Shown in pieces: positions 46,986 through 55,519 of a DNA stretch of 64,000 nt (positions are counted from its first letter, which is position 1; each line of letters opens with the position of its first letter). The DNA lies in assembly GCF_000012645.1 (NCBI RefSeq), contig NC_007577.1:868001-932000 (forward strand), given 5' to 3'. The notes beneath the pieces were generated by a model. That model ran no database searches and was not told where the DNA came from. It saw only the letters and a program-made list of their open reading frames with translations. A program made the position numbers and the translations under genes. This DNA is from Prochlorococcus marinus str. MIT 9312 (lineage in GTDB: Bacteria > Cyanobacteriota > Cyanobacteriia > PCC-6307 > Cyanobiaceae).

Positions 46986-47375
46986 ATGTTAATTTTAGAT
47001 AAGGCAAAGATAGGGGATTATGTTCAAATAAACTTAGAACTATCAAAGGATAGACTTAATAAAGAAATTCTTGATGATATAAATGTTTCTTCAGTGGCTA
47101 AGATAAATAATTTTAGAATAACTGATGGTAAGGGTATTGGAGTTATAGTGCAATTATCTAATGGTAAAGAGCAATGGTTTTTTGAAGATGAAATTGAGCT
47201 CCTCGACGAAAATGGTAATGTAATTAAAAAGAATTATCTTAAAAACGAGAATAGTAATTTAATATTTGAAGTTTTAAAAGGACTAAATTATGAAAATAAA
47301 AATAAGGTAAGAGAGTTACTTAATCCAATTAACTTTTCTCTCTGGCTGGTTGTATCGTTTAGAGATATTTTTTAA
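46986..47375 (+). CDS. DUF2862 / PetP-like protein with C-terminal extension
   Basis: 129 residues. Residues 1-78 follow the DUF2862 (PetP) pattern: an SH3-like small domain ending in TDGKGIGVIVQLSNGKEQWFFEDEIELL. PetP is a small soluble subunit of the cyanobacterial cytochrome b6f complex. Here about 50 further residues follow (VLKGLNYENKNKVRELLNPI), so the protein is longer than typical PetP. Its function may differ. Confidence 0.65.
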   Translation: MLILDKAKIGDYVQINLELSKDRLNKEILDDINVSSVAKINNFRITDGKGIGVIVQLSNGKEQWFFEDEIELLDENGNVIKKNYLKNENSNLIFEVLKGLNYENKNKVRELLNPINFSLWLVVSFRDIF

Positions 47376-47450
47376 TTCGTTAAAAATTTCTATAAAATAA
47401 AAATAATTTAATAATTTATTTAAATAAAATTTCAGAAATTAAAAATTGAA

Positions 47451-48446
47451 ATGGTGCAAAATATTATCGATGTAAGAAATTTATCTAAGTCATTTGATAT
47501 TTCTTACAAAGAACCAGGCTTAAAAGGAACAATTAAACATTTTTTTAGAAGACAAACAAAAAGTTTAAAAGTTATAAAAGATATAAGTTTTGAAATTAAA
47601 GAAGGAGAAATAGTAGGTTTTCTTGGTGCTAATGGAGCTGGGAAAACAACAATTTTAAAAATGCTTTGTGGCTTAATTTATCCAAGTGAGGGTTCGATTT
47701 TAGTGTCAGGCTACTTACCTTTCATGAGAAAAGAAAATTTCCTAAAAAATATCACCTTAATAATGGGACAAAAGCAACAACTAATTTGGGATCTTCCGCC
47801 AATTGAATCACTTTATTTGAATGCATCAATATATGACTTAAATAAGTTCGAAGCTAAAAGGAGAATAAAAAAACTATCCGAAATGCTTGAAATTGATGAA
47901 GAGCTCTTCATACCTGTTAGAAAACTTTCATTAGGTCAGCGTATGAAGTCAGAATTACTAGCAGCTTTGATACACGAACCAAATATTCTATTTTTAGACG
48001 AGCCGACACTTGGATTAGATATTAATGCACAGAGAAATTTAAGAAAATTCCTTCAAAAATATAATAAGGAAACTAATGCAACAATATGCCTAACTAGTCA
48101 TTACATGAAAGATATTACATCACTATGCAAGAGGGTTATATGTGTTCATGAAGGAGCTATATCATATGATGGAAAACTTGACCTATTATTAAAAAAACTA
48201 TCTCCTGTTAAAGAAATATTAATAGTTTGTCGCTCAGAAGAAGATGCAATTAAATTAGAAAATTCCGGTTTTACGGTTAAAACTAAAATAAAAAATGAAA
48301 TCACTATAAAAGTTGAAAACGACTCTATTACTTCTTCTCTAAAAACAATTCTAAATGATTTTGATATTGAAGACCTTTTTATAAATGAACCACCTATAGA
48401 TGAAATTATTGGGAGGGTATTAATTAAAAAAGATTATGATATCTAA
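47451..48446 (+). CDS. ABC-2-type exporter, ATP-binding subunit
   Basis: 331 residues. Walker A GANGAGKTT, signature LSLGQRMKSELLAAL (an LSxGQ form with Leu-Gly) and Walker B ILFLDEPTLGLD are intact. A C-terminal extension of about 90 residues follows the ATPase, as in drug- or polysaccharide-export ATPases. The two permeases follow and overlap it by 11 bases, giving a three-gene operon. Confidence 0.88.
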   Translation: MVQNIIDVRNLSKSFDISYKEPGLKGTIKHFFRRQTKSLKVIKDISFEIKEGEIVGFLGANGAGKTTILKMLCGLIYPSEGSILVSGYLPFMRKENFLKNITLIMGQKQQLIWDLPPIESLYLNASIYDLNKFEAKRRIKKLSEMLEIDEELFIPVRKLSLGQRMKSELLAALIHEPNILFLDEPTLGLDINAQRNLRKFLQKYNKETNATICLTSHYMKDITSLCKRVICVHEGAISYDGKLDLLLKKLSPVKEILIVCRSEEDAIKLENSGFTVKTKIKNEITIKVENDSITSSLKTILNDFDIEDLFINEPPIDEIIGRVLIKKDYDI

Positions 48447-49230
48447 TTTGATTAACCGCAAAATATTCACCTTATTAAAGGTGCAATATTCTAACATGTT
48501 GGAATATAGGGTAGAAATTGCATTATGGGCAATTTCAGGAATTATTCCTTTTTTCATGTTAAACATTTGGACAAACAATAATCTAAATGAATCGATAAAC
48601 ATTAGCGATGTTATGCTTTCTAGGTATTTCTTATGTGCTTTTTTTGTAAGACAGTTTTCTGTAGTTTGGGTTGTATTTAGCTTTGAAGAGGATTCTCTTA
48701 TGGGGAAGGTATCTCCGTATTTAATTCAACCTTTAAATCCATTTTTCAGATATTTTGCACAACATCTTGCAGAACAAATAACAAGATTTCCTTTCGCACT
48801 AATAATCGCATTTTTCTTTTTTATATTCAATCCAGAAAGTATATGGATTCCAAATTTGGGTATTTTATTCTTATCGATAATATCGACTTTCTTATCTTTC
48901 TTAATTCAATTTTTAATTCAGTCAATAGTTGCATGTCTATGCTTCTGGACAGAGAAAGCATCATCGATAGAAAGATTGTTATTTATTCCAACTTTATTTC
49001 TCTCAGGTCTTTTAGCTCCAGTAGTTTCATTTCCCGAATATGTTAAATCTTGGATTTATTTAACTCCTTTTCCATATCTAATTGATTTCCCTGCGAACTT
49101 ACTATCAGGTAATGAAACAAACATTAGTGGAGGCTTAACTATGCAAATTGCATGGATTCTTTTACTTTTCCCAATATTCAAAAAGATCTGGTCTGAAGGA
49201 ACGAAAAAATATACTGCTATGGGCTCATGA
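48436..49230 (+). CDS. ABC-2-type exporter, permease 1
   Basis: 264 residues with about six membrane spans and the ABC-2 pattern. It begins inside the end of the ATPase gene and overlaps permease 2 by 4 bases (ATGA), so the three proteins are likely translated in a coupled way. The substrate is unknown. Confidence 0.82.
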   Translation: MISNLINRKIFTLLKVQYSNMLEYRVEIALWAISGIIPFFMLNIWTNNNLNESINISDVMLSRYFLCAFFVRQFSVVWVVFSFEEDSLMGKVSPYLIQPLNPFFRYFAQHLAEQITRFPFALIIAFFFFIFNPESIWIPNLGILFLSIISTFLSFLIQFLIQSIVACLCFWTEKASSIERLLFIPTLFLSGLLAPVVSFPEYVKSWIYLTPFPYLIDFPANLLSGNETNISGGLTMQIAWILLLFPIFKKIWSEGTKKYTAMGS

Positions 49231-50021
49231 ATCTAAGAAAATATCTAAAAGTTTATAAAAAATTCTTACATACTTCTTTGGCTTCTGAGTTGGAGTATAA
49301 GACAAATATATTAATTGATTTAATTACTGCAATTTTAAGTTTAATAGGGAGTATTTTTCTATTATCTATTTTCTTTCAAAGTAATGGATATATTGGAGGG
49401 TGGAAATTTGAACAGGCACTAATAATTCAAGGTATTTATACAATTTTGAATGGAATAACTAATACATGGTTCAATCCAAATCTTACAGAAATAGTTAAGC
49501 ATATTAGAGAAGGAACCTTAGATTTCGTACTTTTAAAGCCTATTGATAGTCAATTTTTCATTTCCCTAAAAAGAATTAGTCCATCTGGTTTTTTAGAAAT
49601 AATGCTTGGATTTTGCTTATTGTTATACTGCATCAAAATTAATCAAATAAATTTAAATTTAACCTTTCTTTCTCTATGTTTAATTACGATAATCTGCTCA
49701 ATTTGTATCTTATATAGCTTATGGTTTTTTATTTCAACAACTACTATTTGGTTTGTTAAAACATGGAATGCCACAGAAGTATTAAGATCGTTCCTTTATA
49801 TTGGAAGATTTCCTTTAAATTCATTTTCATTTTCATTAAGAATATTTTTTAGTGTTTTCATTCCTATTGCATTTATAACTACAATTCCCTCCGAAGTTTT
49901 CTTAGGTATTTCTCAATTATGGAAAATATTGCTTGAAGTTATTGTTGCTTTAATATTTTGCTCTACTTCAAGAAAGTTCTGGTTATATGCATTAAAGTTC
50001 TACTCTTCGGCATCGAGCTAA
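49227..50021 (+). CDS. ABC-2-type exporter, permease 2 (DUF990-like)
   Basis: 264 residues with six membrane spans, similar in size to permease 1 and containing the family segment REGTLDFVLLKPIDSQFF (about 90-110), which marks the DUF990/ABC-2 permease group. Together with the two genes upstream it should form a heterodimeric exporter. The pathway it serves cannot be read from its neighbours. Confidence 0.82.
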   Translation: MNLRKYLKVYKKFLHTSLASELEYKTNILIDLITAILSLIGSIFLLSIFFQSNGYIGGWKFEQALIIQGIYTILNGITNTWFNPNLTEIVKHIREGTLDFVLLKPIDSQFFISLKRISPSGFLEIMLGFCLLLYCIKINQINLNLTFLSLCLITIICSICILYSLWFFISTTTIWFVKTWNATEVLRSFLYIGRFPLNSFSFSLRIFFSVFIPIAFITTIPSEVFLGISQLWKILLEVIVALIFCSTSRKFWLYALKFYSSASS

Positions 50022-50028
50022 ATAAATA

Positions 50029-50295
50029 TTATTTAACAACCTCCCTGCAAAATTCCCAAATTCTTTGTTTACTTTTCAGATTAGATAGTCGAGATAATTT
50101 CTTAAAAGTATTTGTTGATTTTTCAACAGATAAAAGCCTGCAGTTATAGTTGATATCATAATGTCTTGAAATAATTCGTACTTTAAATGCAACATCACAA
50201 AGAATAATTATTAGCGTGAGAAAAATTACAATAACAGAAAAAAGAGAAAATGATTTTGAATAATTTTCATTTTCAGTTTTTAATTCAAACTTCAT
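50029..50295 (-). CDS. 88-aa membrane protein, unknown
   Basis: One membrane span near the N-terminus (about 16-38), then a basic, Cys-containing soluble tail (RLSNLKSKQRIWEFCREVV). It overlaps the upstream 75-residue gene by 1 base, so the two form a small minus-strand pair. No family recognised. Confidence 0.6.
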   Translation of the reverse strand: MKFELKTENENYSKSFSLFSVIVIFLTLIIILCDVAFKVRIISRHYDINYNCRLLSVEKSTNTFKKLSRLSNLKSKQRIWEFCREVVK

Positions 50296-50522
50296 TATTT
50301 AACTATATGTTTAGGGCACTTAATTGCTGCAATAGCAACGGCTGTAACTTTGAAATTTTCTGACTTCTCAATAACCTTTTTAACCTCTAATGGTCCAAAT
50401 TTATTACTTGCATCACTGTAAGAAAGTAGTAAAGATTTATAATTATCATGGCCTAAATCTCTATATTCACAAAAATTATCTCCAACATAGTTCAAAAGAG
50501 TTAGTAATGTTAATTCAATCAT
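50295..50522 (-). CDS. 75-aa hypothetical protein
   Basis: A soluble 75-residue protein with a conserved-looking acidic middle (YVGDNFCEYRDLGHDNYKSLL) and a hydrophobic end ITVAIAAIKCPKHIV-like. Paired with the membrane gene that follows. Function unknown. Confidence 0.6.
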   Translation of the reverse strand: MIELTLLTLLNYVGDNFCEYRDLGHDNYKSLLLSYSDASNKFGPLEVKKVIEKSENFKVTAVAIAAIKCPKHIVK

Positions 50523-50659
50523 TAAATCTTTTTAACTAACAAAGTTCATACGAATAATACAATGCATGACATTTTTTACAAGTTTAATTAATAAAATACT
50601 TGAAATCATGAAATAAGAAGTTTACTAATGTAATTTAAAATTAAAAAATTTTTTCAGAA

Positions 50660-50815
50660 TTGTAATACTCACACTTATGAAATCATTAAAGCACTATCTG
50701 TAGTGGGTAAGTGTTAGTAAATATACACTACTTATAGGGGCTTGCATTTTATAAGAAATTGGTTTAAAAATAAGGTTCCCCATCACCCGGCCCCACGTTT
50801 GTGAGGCCTTTTTTT
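50660..50815 (+). ncRNA. Candidate small RNA ending in a rho-independent terminator
   Basis: A non-coding stretch with a hairpin CACTA-TCTG-TAGTG (50692-50705), a second imperfect hairpin AAGTGT/ACACTACTT (50709-50733), and a GC-rich 3' terminator at 50789. The 5' boundary is a guess. It does not contain the Yfr1 core ACTCCTCACAC. The upstream genes run on the opposite strand, so this is not the tail of a coding transcript. Confidence 0.5.
50789..50815 (+). terminator. Rho-independent terminator of the candidate small RNA
   Basis: GGCCCCAC (50789-50796), loop GTTT, GTGAGGCC (50801-50808) with one mismatch, followed by seven T. No plus-strand gene ends upstream within 700 bases, which implies an unannotated transcript. 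Confidence 0.8.
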
Positions 50816-50891
50816 ATAGGGTTTGAACCAATAGTATTTTTTAATACAATTAGATATTCATAAAAACATAGAGTAAAAAATAAAGCCAACA

Positions 50892-50972
50892 ATGAATTTA
50901 ACTTTATTAGCTCTTATGGCAATTTTCGGTCTTTTTTTGACCACAACTGTATTGACCTTATCATTTAATTAA
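50892..50972 (+). CDS. 26-aa single-span membrane peptide
   Basis: ATG to TAA, 26 residues, almost entirely a membrane span (MNLTLLALMAIFGLFL then TTTVLTLSFN). Size is that of photosystem or cytochrome b6f small subunits, but I cannot match it to PsbM, PsbT, PetL, PetN or PsaM. It starts 77 bases after the terminator at 50815. Confidence 0.55.
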   Translation: MNLTLLALMAIFGLFLTTTVLTLSFN

Positions 50973-50973
50973 T

Positions 50974-51786
50974 CTATAAAAAATTCTTTATGGATTTAAT
51001 CAATAAACTAATCCCAACAAACAGACAAACTGATGTAAAAGTTTTCTTGATCAGTATATTTCCTTTTAATTTTGACAAATGAGCCCCGAAATATCCTCCT
51101 GTAAAAGAGCCAATTATTAGAATTATTAATGTATTTGAGGGAATTGATCCTATTTTACTCAAAAAAACTGCTCCGGTAAAATTCCAAAAGATCCCAACAG
51201 TAAGGAATGTCAAACTTATAGCTCGAAGAAAATCCATTCCAAAGGTTTTTATTAAAAGTATTGTAACAAGCAATCCAGTTCCTGAAGAAATAGAACCATT
51301 CAAAATACCAATTAGGAAAATAAAAATTAAAAATCTAATTTTATAAACTGAATTAAATTTAGCTTTTCCAGATGATAAACCCAAATCTGATTTAAGGATT
51401 GAGTAAAAAGCCAATAATATTGAAATTATTCCTAAAAATAAATATAAATATTTTTCAGATATATATTCAACTATTGAGGCTCCAAGAATAACTCCTGGCA
51501 ATCCAAAAATCAAAATTAGCCAAGCAACACGTATATCATTTCTTAGAGATTTGTAATTTCTTAATGAACCTCCTATTCCTAATGCTACTGTTGCTAATTT
51601 ATGACTAGCCAAAGCCTGATAATAAGGAATCCCAAATAAAATCAATGCTGGCAATTGAAGTAATCCTGCTCCACCTCCAGAAATTGCTGAAAAAGTATTA
51701 GAAAAGAAGGAGATCAAAAAGATAGAAATAAATTTATATAAAGAGTTATCAACGTTATCTACTAATGTAGTTAAAAAATAAAGCAT
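50974..51786 (-). CDS. TauE/SafE-family membrane permease
   Basis: A 270-residue protein with about eight membrane spans and the family's repeated signatures: FSAISGGGAGLLQLPALILFG in the first half and GILNGSISSGTGLLVTILLI in the second. Members export sulfite, sulfonates or other organic anions. No sulfur-metabolism neighbour is visible to narrow the substrate. Confidence 0.85.
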   Translation of the reverse strand: MLYFLTTLVDNVDNSLYKFISIFLISFFSNTFSAISGGGAGLLQLPALILFGIPYYQALASHKLATVALGIGGSLRNYKSLRNDIRVAWLILIFGLPGVILGASIVEYISEKYLYLFLGIISILLAFYSILKSDLGLSSGKAKFNSVYKIRFLIFIFLIGILNGSISSGTGLLVTILLIKTFGMDFLRAISLTFLTVGIFWNFTGAVFLSKIGSIPSNTLIILIIGSFTGGYFGAHLSKLKGNILIKKTFTSVCLFVGISLLIKSIKNFL

Positions 51787-51921
51787 TAAATCTAAATTCT
51801 AATATTTAATAATTAAATATTCTTATTTTATAAGAAACGAACTATTTACAAAGTATTATCTTCTCTGTTTCAATCAAACTTTAAAAAAACTGTTATTATC
51901 TAAAAAATTATCAAGAACATT

Positions 51922-52263
51922 ATGCATAGGCAAGATGCAATTTACCTTGATCAACTATGTCCCAAGATAAGTAATAAAAGTTGGAGAGAGTCACTTCATA
52001 AACTTACTAAATATAAATGCATTTATTGCGGTAAACCATCAGAATCCCTTGATCATCTTCATCCAATGTCACAAGGAGGTAAAAGCAGTACAAATAATTG
52101 CGTGCCATGTTGTTTGTCATGTAATGGCAAGAAATCAGATTCCGAAGTTCTTAGTTGGTACAGAAAACAAAATTTTTATGATCCTAGAAGAGCTATGGCA
52201 ATACGAGCATGGCTTAATGATGATTTAAAACTAGCGTCAGTTCTTTTGAACTACTTAAAGTAA
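51922..52263 (+). CDS. HNH endonuclease
   Basis: 113 residues. The zinc/HNH motif is complete: CIYCGKPSESLDHLHPMSQGG then NNCVPCCLSCNGKKS, with two CxxC pairs and the central D-H-L-H. Stand-alone HNH proteins of this size are common in picocyanobacteria; no intron, methylase or phage gene lies beside it. Confidence 0.85.
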   Translation: MHRQDAIYLDQLCPKISNKSWRESLHKLTKYKCIYCGKPSESLDHLHPMSQGGKSSTNNCVPCCLSCNGKKSDSEVLSWYRKQNFYDPRRAMAIRAWLNDDLKLASVLLNYLK

Positions 52264-52352
52264 AATTAAATAATTAATTTATTAAAATCCCTAAAAATTT
52301 ATTTTATCAAGCATAAAACTAACATCCCATTTTGGTAAATAATTATTTTGTT

Positions 52353-52547
52353 TTAAATTATTCTTTTTTCTTTGGAATTAATTTCATAGCTCCTTAAAAT
52401 TGAAATGTTAGAATAATCATCTTTCCACATTATTGGCGAATCTATAACTTTTCTTTCCGGAGATTTTACTGAAAAAATCAATCCAAACACAAAAAGGATT
52501 GTAATCAAGATTAAAGACATTACTAGTTTGTCTGGAATATTATTCAT
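52353..52547 (-). CDS. 64-aa membrane protein, unknown
   Basis: One membrane span near the N-terminus (about 9-27) and a polar C-terminal half (DSPIMWKDDYSNISIL). It follows the 133-residue exported protein gene by 9 bases on the same strand, so the pair may be an operon. Confidence 0.55.
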   Translation of the reverse strand: MNNIPDKLVMSLILITILFVFGLIFSVKSPERKVIDSPIMWKDDYSNISILRSYEINSKEKRII

Positions 52548-52556
52548 TAGCTTAAT

Positions 52557-52958
52557 CTATCTAGAAAATTTTTTGTCAGGAGTTGTTTTTTCGTATATTT
52601 CTAGAAAATAAGATTTAAAATAGTCAACTCCCAACTTGCCAATTAATCCAAATGACCAACCACATTCATTTACTACTTGTAAGGAAATTTGATTTGCCAA
52701 GTCATCTTTCTCAATCCATTGTTTTTGTGGATTGTAAGAAAAAGATATAATATTTTCTGTTTTTAATATGGCTGATTTCATTGCTTCATCTTTAGAAAAA
52801 CCATTTTGAATAGCCTTGCAATATTTTCTAGAGAAATTATTAGAGATCCTATTTTGTAGTAAAGAAACACTAGGATCTGACTTTTCAAATGCTAAACCTA
52901 TTGGAGGATTAAATAGATAAATTATAAAGAGAACTAAACCAAAAAAGAAATTTAACAA
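52557..52958 (-). CDS. 133-aa exported protein, unknown
   Basis: An N-terminal signal-like sequence (residues 1-24, ending near GLAFEKS) and a soluble helical domain with two Cys (in KYCKAIQNGF and NECGWSFGLIG). Probably periplasmic or lumenal. Cyanobacterial homologues are likely but I cannot name the family. Confidence 0.65.
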   Translation of the reverse strand: MLNFFFGLVLFIIYLFNPPIGLAFEKSDPSVSLLQNRISNNFSRKYCKAIQNGFSKDEAMKSAILKTENIISFSYNPQKQWIEKDDLANQISLQVVNECGWSFGLIGKLGVDYFKSYFLEIYEKTTPDKKFSR

Positions 52959-53110
52959 TAGCTATTAATCAATATTTATAAATTATATAATAGTTTCTTT
53001 TTATTTTCTTTTCAATTTAATCTTATAAAAATTAAAAGCTAAATTTAATTTCAATTTATTAATAATTAATAGTATTGCAATAAGTTCAGTAATAATATTC
53101 AAAGGTTTAT

Positions 53111-53344
53111 TTGACTACTAATATGTACGATTCATTGATGACTCTGCTATTTTTCCCTGATTGGACAAACGGATTACCATCAGACTTTCTAATTCTTCAT
53201 TTTTTCGTTGGGGCTGTGATTTTTCCATTCAACATGATTCATGCAAAAGCAAGAAAAATCGATAGTAATAATCCACAGGAAGCAGCTAATGGATATAAAA
53301 ATTCAGACACTACTACATTTTTTGGCTTCGAAGAAATCAATTAA
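53111..53344 (+). CDS. 77-aa membrane protein, unknown
   Basis: One membrane span (about 26-43) in a protein beginning around MYDSLMTLLFFPDWTNGLPSDF. The TTG at 53111 has AAAGG 5 bases before it, so I prefer it over the ATG at 53123. The tail is polar with a FFGFEEIN ending. It is followed by another small membrane gene. Confidence 0.6.
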   Translation: MTTNMYDSLMTLLFFPDWTNGLPSDFLILHFFVGAVIFPFNMIHAKARKIDSNNPQEAANGYKNSDTTTFFGFEEIN

Positions 53345-53364
53345 ATTTTAATAAAATTAATTAA

Positions 53365-53592
53365 TTGATTATAATTTTCCTAAATACTTCCTTAAATCTT
53401 AAAATTTTTAGTCCTAGTGAACCCTTAGGTATATTGATCTTGTTTTTAGGATTAATATTTACTTATATGATTTTCTATATTATTTATGCTGTAAGCACTA
53501 ATAAAGAATCAATCGAAGATATAAAAATAAGAACAAAAAAGGAGTCTTTGCAAAAGGAGAAAATAGGAAAATTATTCCCTAAGAAAAAATAA
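53365..53592 (+). CDS. 75-aa membrane protein, unknown
   Basis: A membrane span near residues 20-42 and a strongly basic tail (IKIRTKKESLQKEKIGKLF). It starts with TTG, 20 bases after the previous gene, so both are likely on one transcript. No family recognised. Confidence 0.5.
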   Translation: MIIIFLNTSLNLKIFSPSEPLGILILFLGLIFTYMIFYIIYAVSTNKESIEDIKIRTKKESLQKEKIGKLFPKKK

Positions 53593-53707
53593 ATTTAATT
53601 GTTTTATTACTATTCAGCAATCTATTTATATTATTGATTATTAAATCAGTAGGATCAAAAAACATTAATTTTAGCTCTCTTAAGTCAAACATTTTTCTAT
53701 AAATCAT
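53579..53707 (-). CDS. Possible 42-aa hypothetical protein
   Basis: ATG at 53707 to TAG at 53579, overlapping the end of the plus-strand membrane gene by 14 bases. 42 residues starting MIYRKMFDLRELKLMFFDPT. Support is only an intact frame in a gap of 224 bases. It may be chance. Confidence 0.3.
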   Translation of the reverse strand: MIYRKMFDLRELKLMFFDPTDLIINNINRLLNSNKTIKFIFS

Positions 53708-53816
53708 TATTTTAACAACTCAATTTTTCGTGTGAGAAATTAATTTTGTATTAATACAGCAAAAATATTTTCATAACTAGAAAAAAATGTTAAAAATGAA
53801 GAAATGATTTAGAAAC

Positions 53817-54320
53817 TTGGAGAATTCATCTCAATATCTATTTCTAGCTAGTGGAGCAAAGAATGGAGAAGGGTTTTGGATTGTGGGAGTCAAAAGTTGT
53901 GATGAAACTATTCTTGAAGATAAAAACCTTTTAGATTGTCATAGAAAAGAATTAATAGGAAATGAATCAGCAAAGGATATTCTTTTCGCTATTAATTTAA
54001 ACATAAACAATTTATTTAATGAACTAAAAAATAAAAATTTTTTAATTAAAAGACCTTCCATGGGGATTTCATTTGATATACCACTAGATATCTTGGAAGG
54101 TATATTTGATTTTTGGTTAGATATTTATAAAAATCAAGAAGCTTGGGAAACTTGTATAGGTCTTCTTAAAGTTAGAAAAAGAATTTCCCTAACAAACCTA
54201 ATTGAAAGCGAAGGTTTAAAGGGTAACTCTAAAAAATGGGCTATAAAAGTTGAAACTTTACATACTTATGTGCCTACTGTACCTAGGATAGAAAAGTTAA
54301 ATGAACCTATGTGGAAATAA
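53817..54320 (+). CDS. 167-aa hypothetical protein
   Basis: A soluble protein starting at a TTG (LFLASGAKNGEGFWIVGVKS near the N-terminus) with an acidic middle and a late HTYVPTVPRIEKL motif. It is upstream of the phosphoribosyltransferase/deoxyribosyltransferase pair in the same direction. No family recognised. Confidence 0.65.
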   Translation: MENSSQYLFLASGAKNGEGFWIVGVKSCDETILEDKNLLDCHRKELIGNESAKDILFAINLNINNLFNELKNKNFLIKRPSMGISFDIPLDILEGIFDFWLDIYKNQEAWETCIGLLKVRKRISLTNLIESEGLKGNSKKWAIKVETLHTYVPTVPRIEKLNEPMWK

Positions 54321-54394
54321 TACTATCTTTAATTAATCAATATATTTACTTCGTAGGATATTTAAGTAAAAATAAGATTATTTAATAATTAAAA

Positions 54395-54580
54395 ATGAAT
54401 AAGCCATATTCTTTTAATAACGATCAAATGAACGGAATAGTGGAGGATACTTACACCAACATAATAAAAGAATGTGAAAACCTAAAAAAAAATACTAATT
54501 GCCCAAATGAGCAGGTAGTAGCGCTTTTAAGTGTAATCGCCTCAAATTTTGCTACTACAACTGATAAAAGCTTAAATTAA
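54395..54580 (+). CDS. 61-aa hypothetical protein
   Basis: A small soluble helical protein with two Cys (in KECENLKKNTNC), starting MNKPYSFNNDQMNG. It ends 1 base before the phosphoribosyltransferase start, so it is probably part of that operon. Confidence 0.6.
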   Translation: MNKPYSFNNDQMNGIVEDTYTNIIKECENLKKNTNCPNEQVVALLSVIASNFATTTDKSLN

Positions 54581-54581
54581 C

Positions 54582-54977
54582 ATGACAATTTATTTTACCT
54601 GGAATGATTTTGATAAGAGCGTATTACACATAGCTAATAAATGTAAGTCTTTAGAGTTATCTGGAATATATGGAGTTCCTCGCGGTGGTTTATGTCTCGC
54701 TGTAGCACTAAGCCATAAATTAAATATTAATTTAATTTCAGAGCCAAGAAAAAATTCATTAATAGTAGATGATGTTTATGAAACTGGTATTACATTAAAC
54801 ACTTTAAAAGATATAGATGGAGCTACGTTTTTTGTATTATTTAGTAAGATGAAAACTAAATGGTGGAATACTGTATTTATATCTAAAAAAAGCGAATGGA
54901 TAGTTTTCCCATGGGAAAACACTTCTAATTTCCAAAGCGATCGCAACGATTACATCATAAAAAGAGGTTTAAGTTGA
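54582..54977 (+). CDS. Phosphoribosyltransferase-like protein
   Basis: 131 residues with a type I PRTase layout: the GIYGVPRGGLCLAVALSHKL stretch near the N-terminus and the PRPP-binding loop LIVDDVYETGITL (about 60-72), where the two Asp bind PRPP. It is shorter than hypoxanthine or adenine PRTases. The base it uses is unknown. Its stop overlaps the start of the deoxyribosyltransferase by 4 bases. Confidence 0.75.
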   Translation: MTIYFTWNDFDKSVLHIANKCKSLELSGIYGVPRGGLCLAVALSHKLNINLISEPRKNSLIVDDVYETGITLNTLKDIDGATFFVLFSKMKTKWWNTVFISKKSEWIVFPWENTSNFQSDRNDYIIKRGLS

Positions 54978-55438
54978 AAAAAAAATTATATTTAGCAAAT
55001 CCATATGGCTTTTCAAAACAAACAAAAAAACTCTTAAATGAATTTATTAATATCTTCAAGGATTTAAATATAGAAGTATATGAACCATTTGAAAGGACGA
55101 AACACATTCTAAAAAAAGATGGTGAATGGGCATATGAGCTAGCAAGACGTAATTTCCATGATTTGCAAAAATGTGATTGCATTTTTGCAATTGTGAATGG
55201 AACGCCTCCAGATGAAGGCGTAATGATTGAATTAGGTATTGCAATTGCACTAAAAAAGAAAATCTTTTTATTCAGGGATGATTTTAGAAATTGTTCTGAC
55301 AGCAATCAATACCCCTTAAATCTCATGTTATTTCTTGGACTGCCAAGATATAATTGGGAAAAATATTTTTTTGAATCCTTAGAAGATATAAAGAATAACA
55401 AAAAAGGATTTATAGATTGGGCAAAACAAACTAAATAA
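54974..55438 (+). CDS. Nucleoside 2-deoxyribosyltransferase-like enzyme
   Basis: 154 residues. The N-terminal YLANPYGFS replaces the usual YLAGPxF and the catalytic region CDCIFAIVNGTPPDEGVMIELGIAIAL matches the family, with the Asp-Glu-Gly and following Glu nucleophile. Members exchange bases between deoxynucleosides or cleave nucleotides. It starts with TTG inside the end of the PRTase gene, which suggests the two work together in base or deoxynucleoside salvage. Confidence 0.8.
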   Translation: MKKKLYLANPYGFSKQTKKLLNEFINIFKDLNIEVYEPFERTKHILKKDGEWAYELARRNFHDLQKCDCIFAIVNGTPPDEGVMIELGIAIALKKKIFLFRDDFRNCSDSNQYPLNLMLFLGLPRYNWEKYFFESLEDIKNNKKGFIDWAKQTK

Positions 55439-55519
55439 ACAAAAAATTTTTGAGTAAAATTTTTAAATATAAAAAATAAATCTGACAAGGTGTTAGAATA
55501 TAACTTTATTAAGGAAATT

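Noticed and set aside
50709-50733. AGTGT...ACACT arms resembling the operator at 7162
   Set aside because: The spacing is 10 bases and imperfect, unlike the compact palindrome; it is better read as part of an RNA hairpin.
54955-55305. A 116-residue ORF opposite the deoxyribosyltransferase
   Set aside because: Antisense shadow; the deoxyribosyltransferase signature is on the plus strand.
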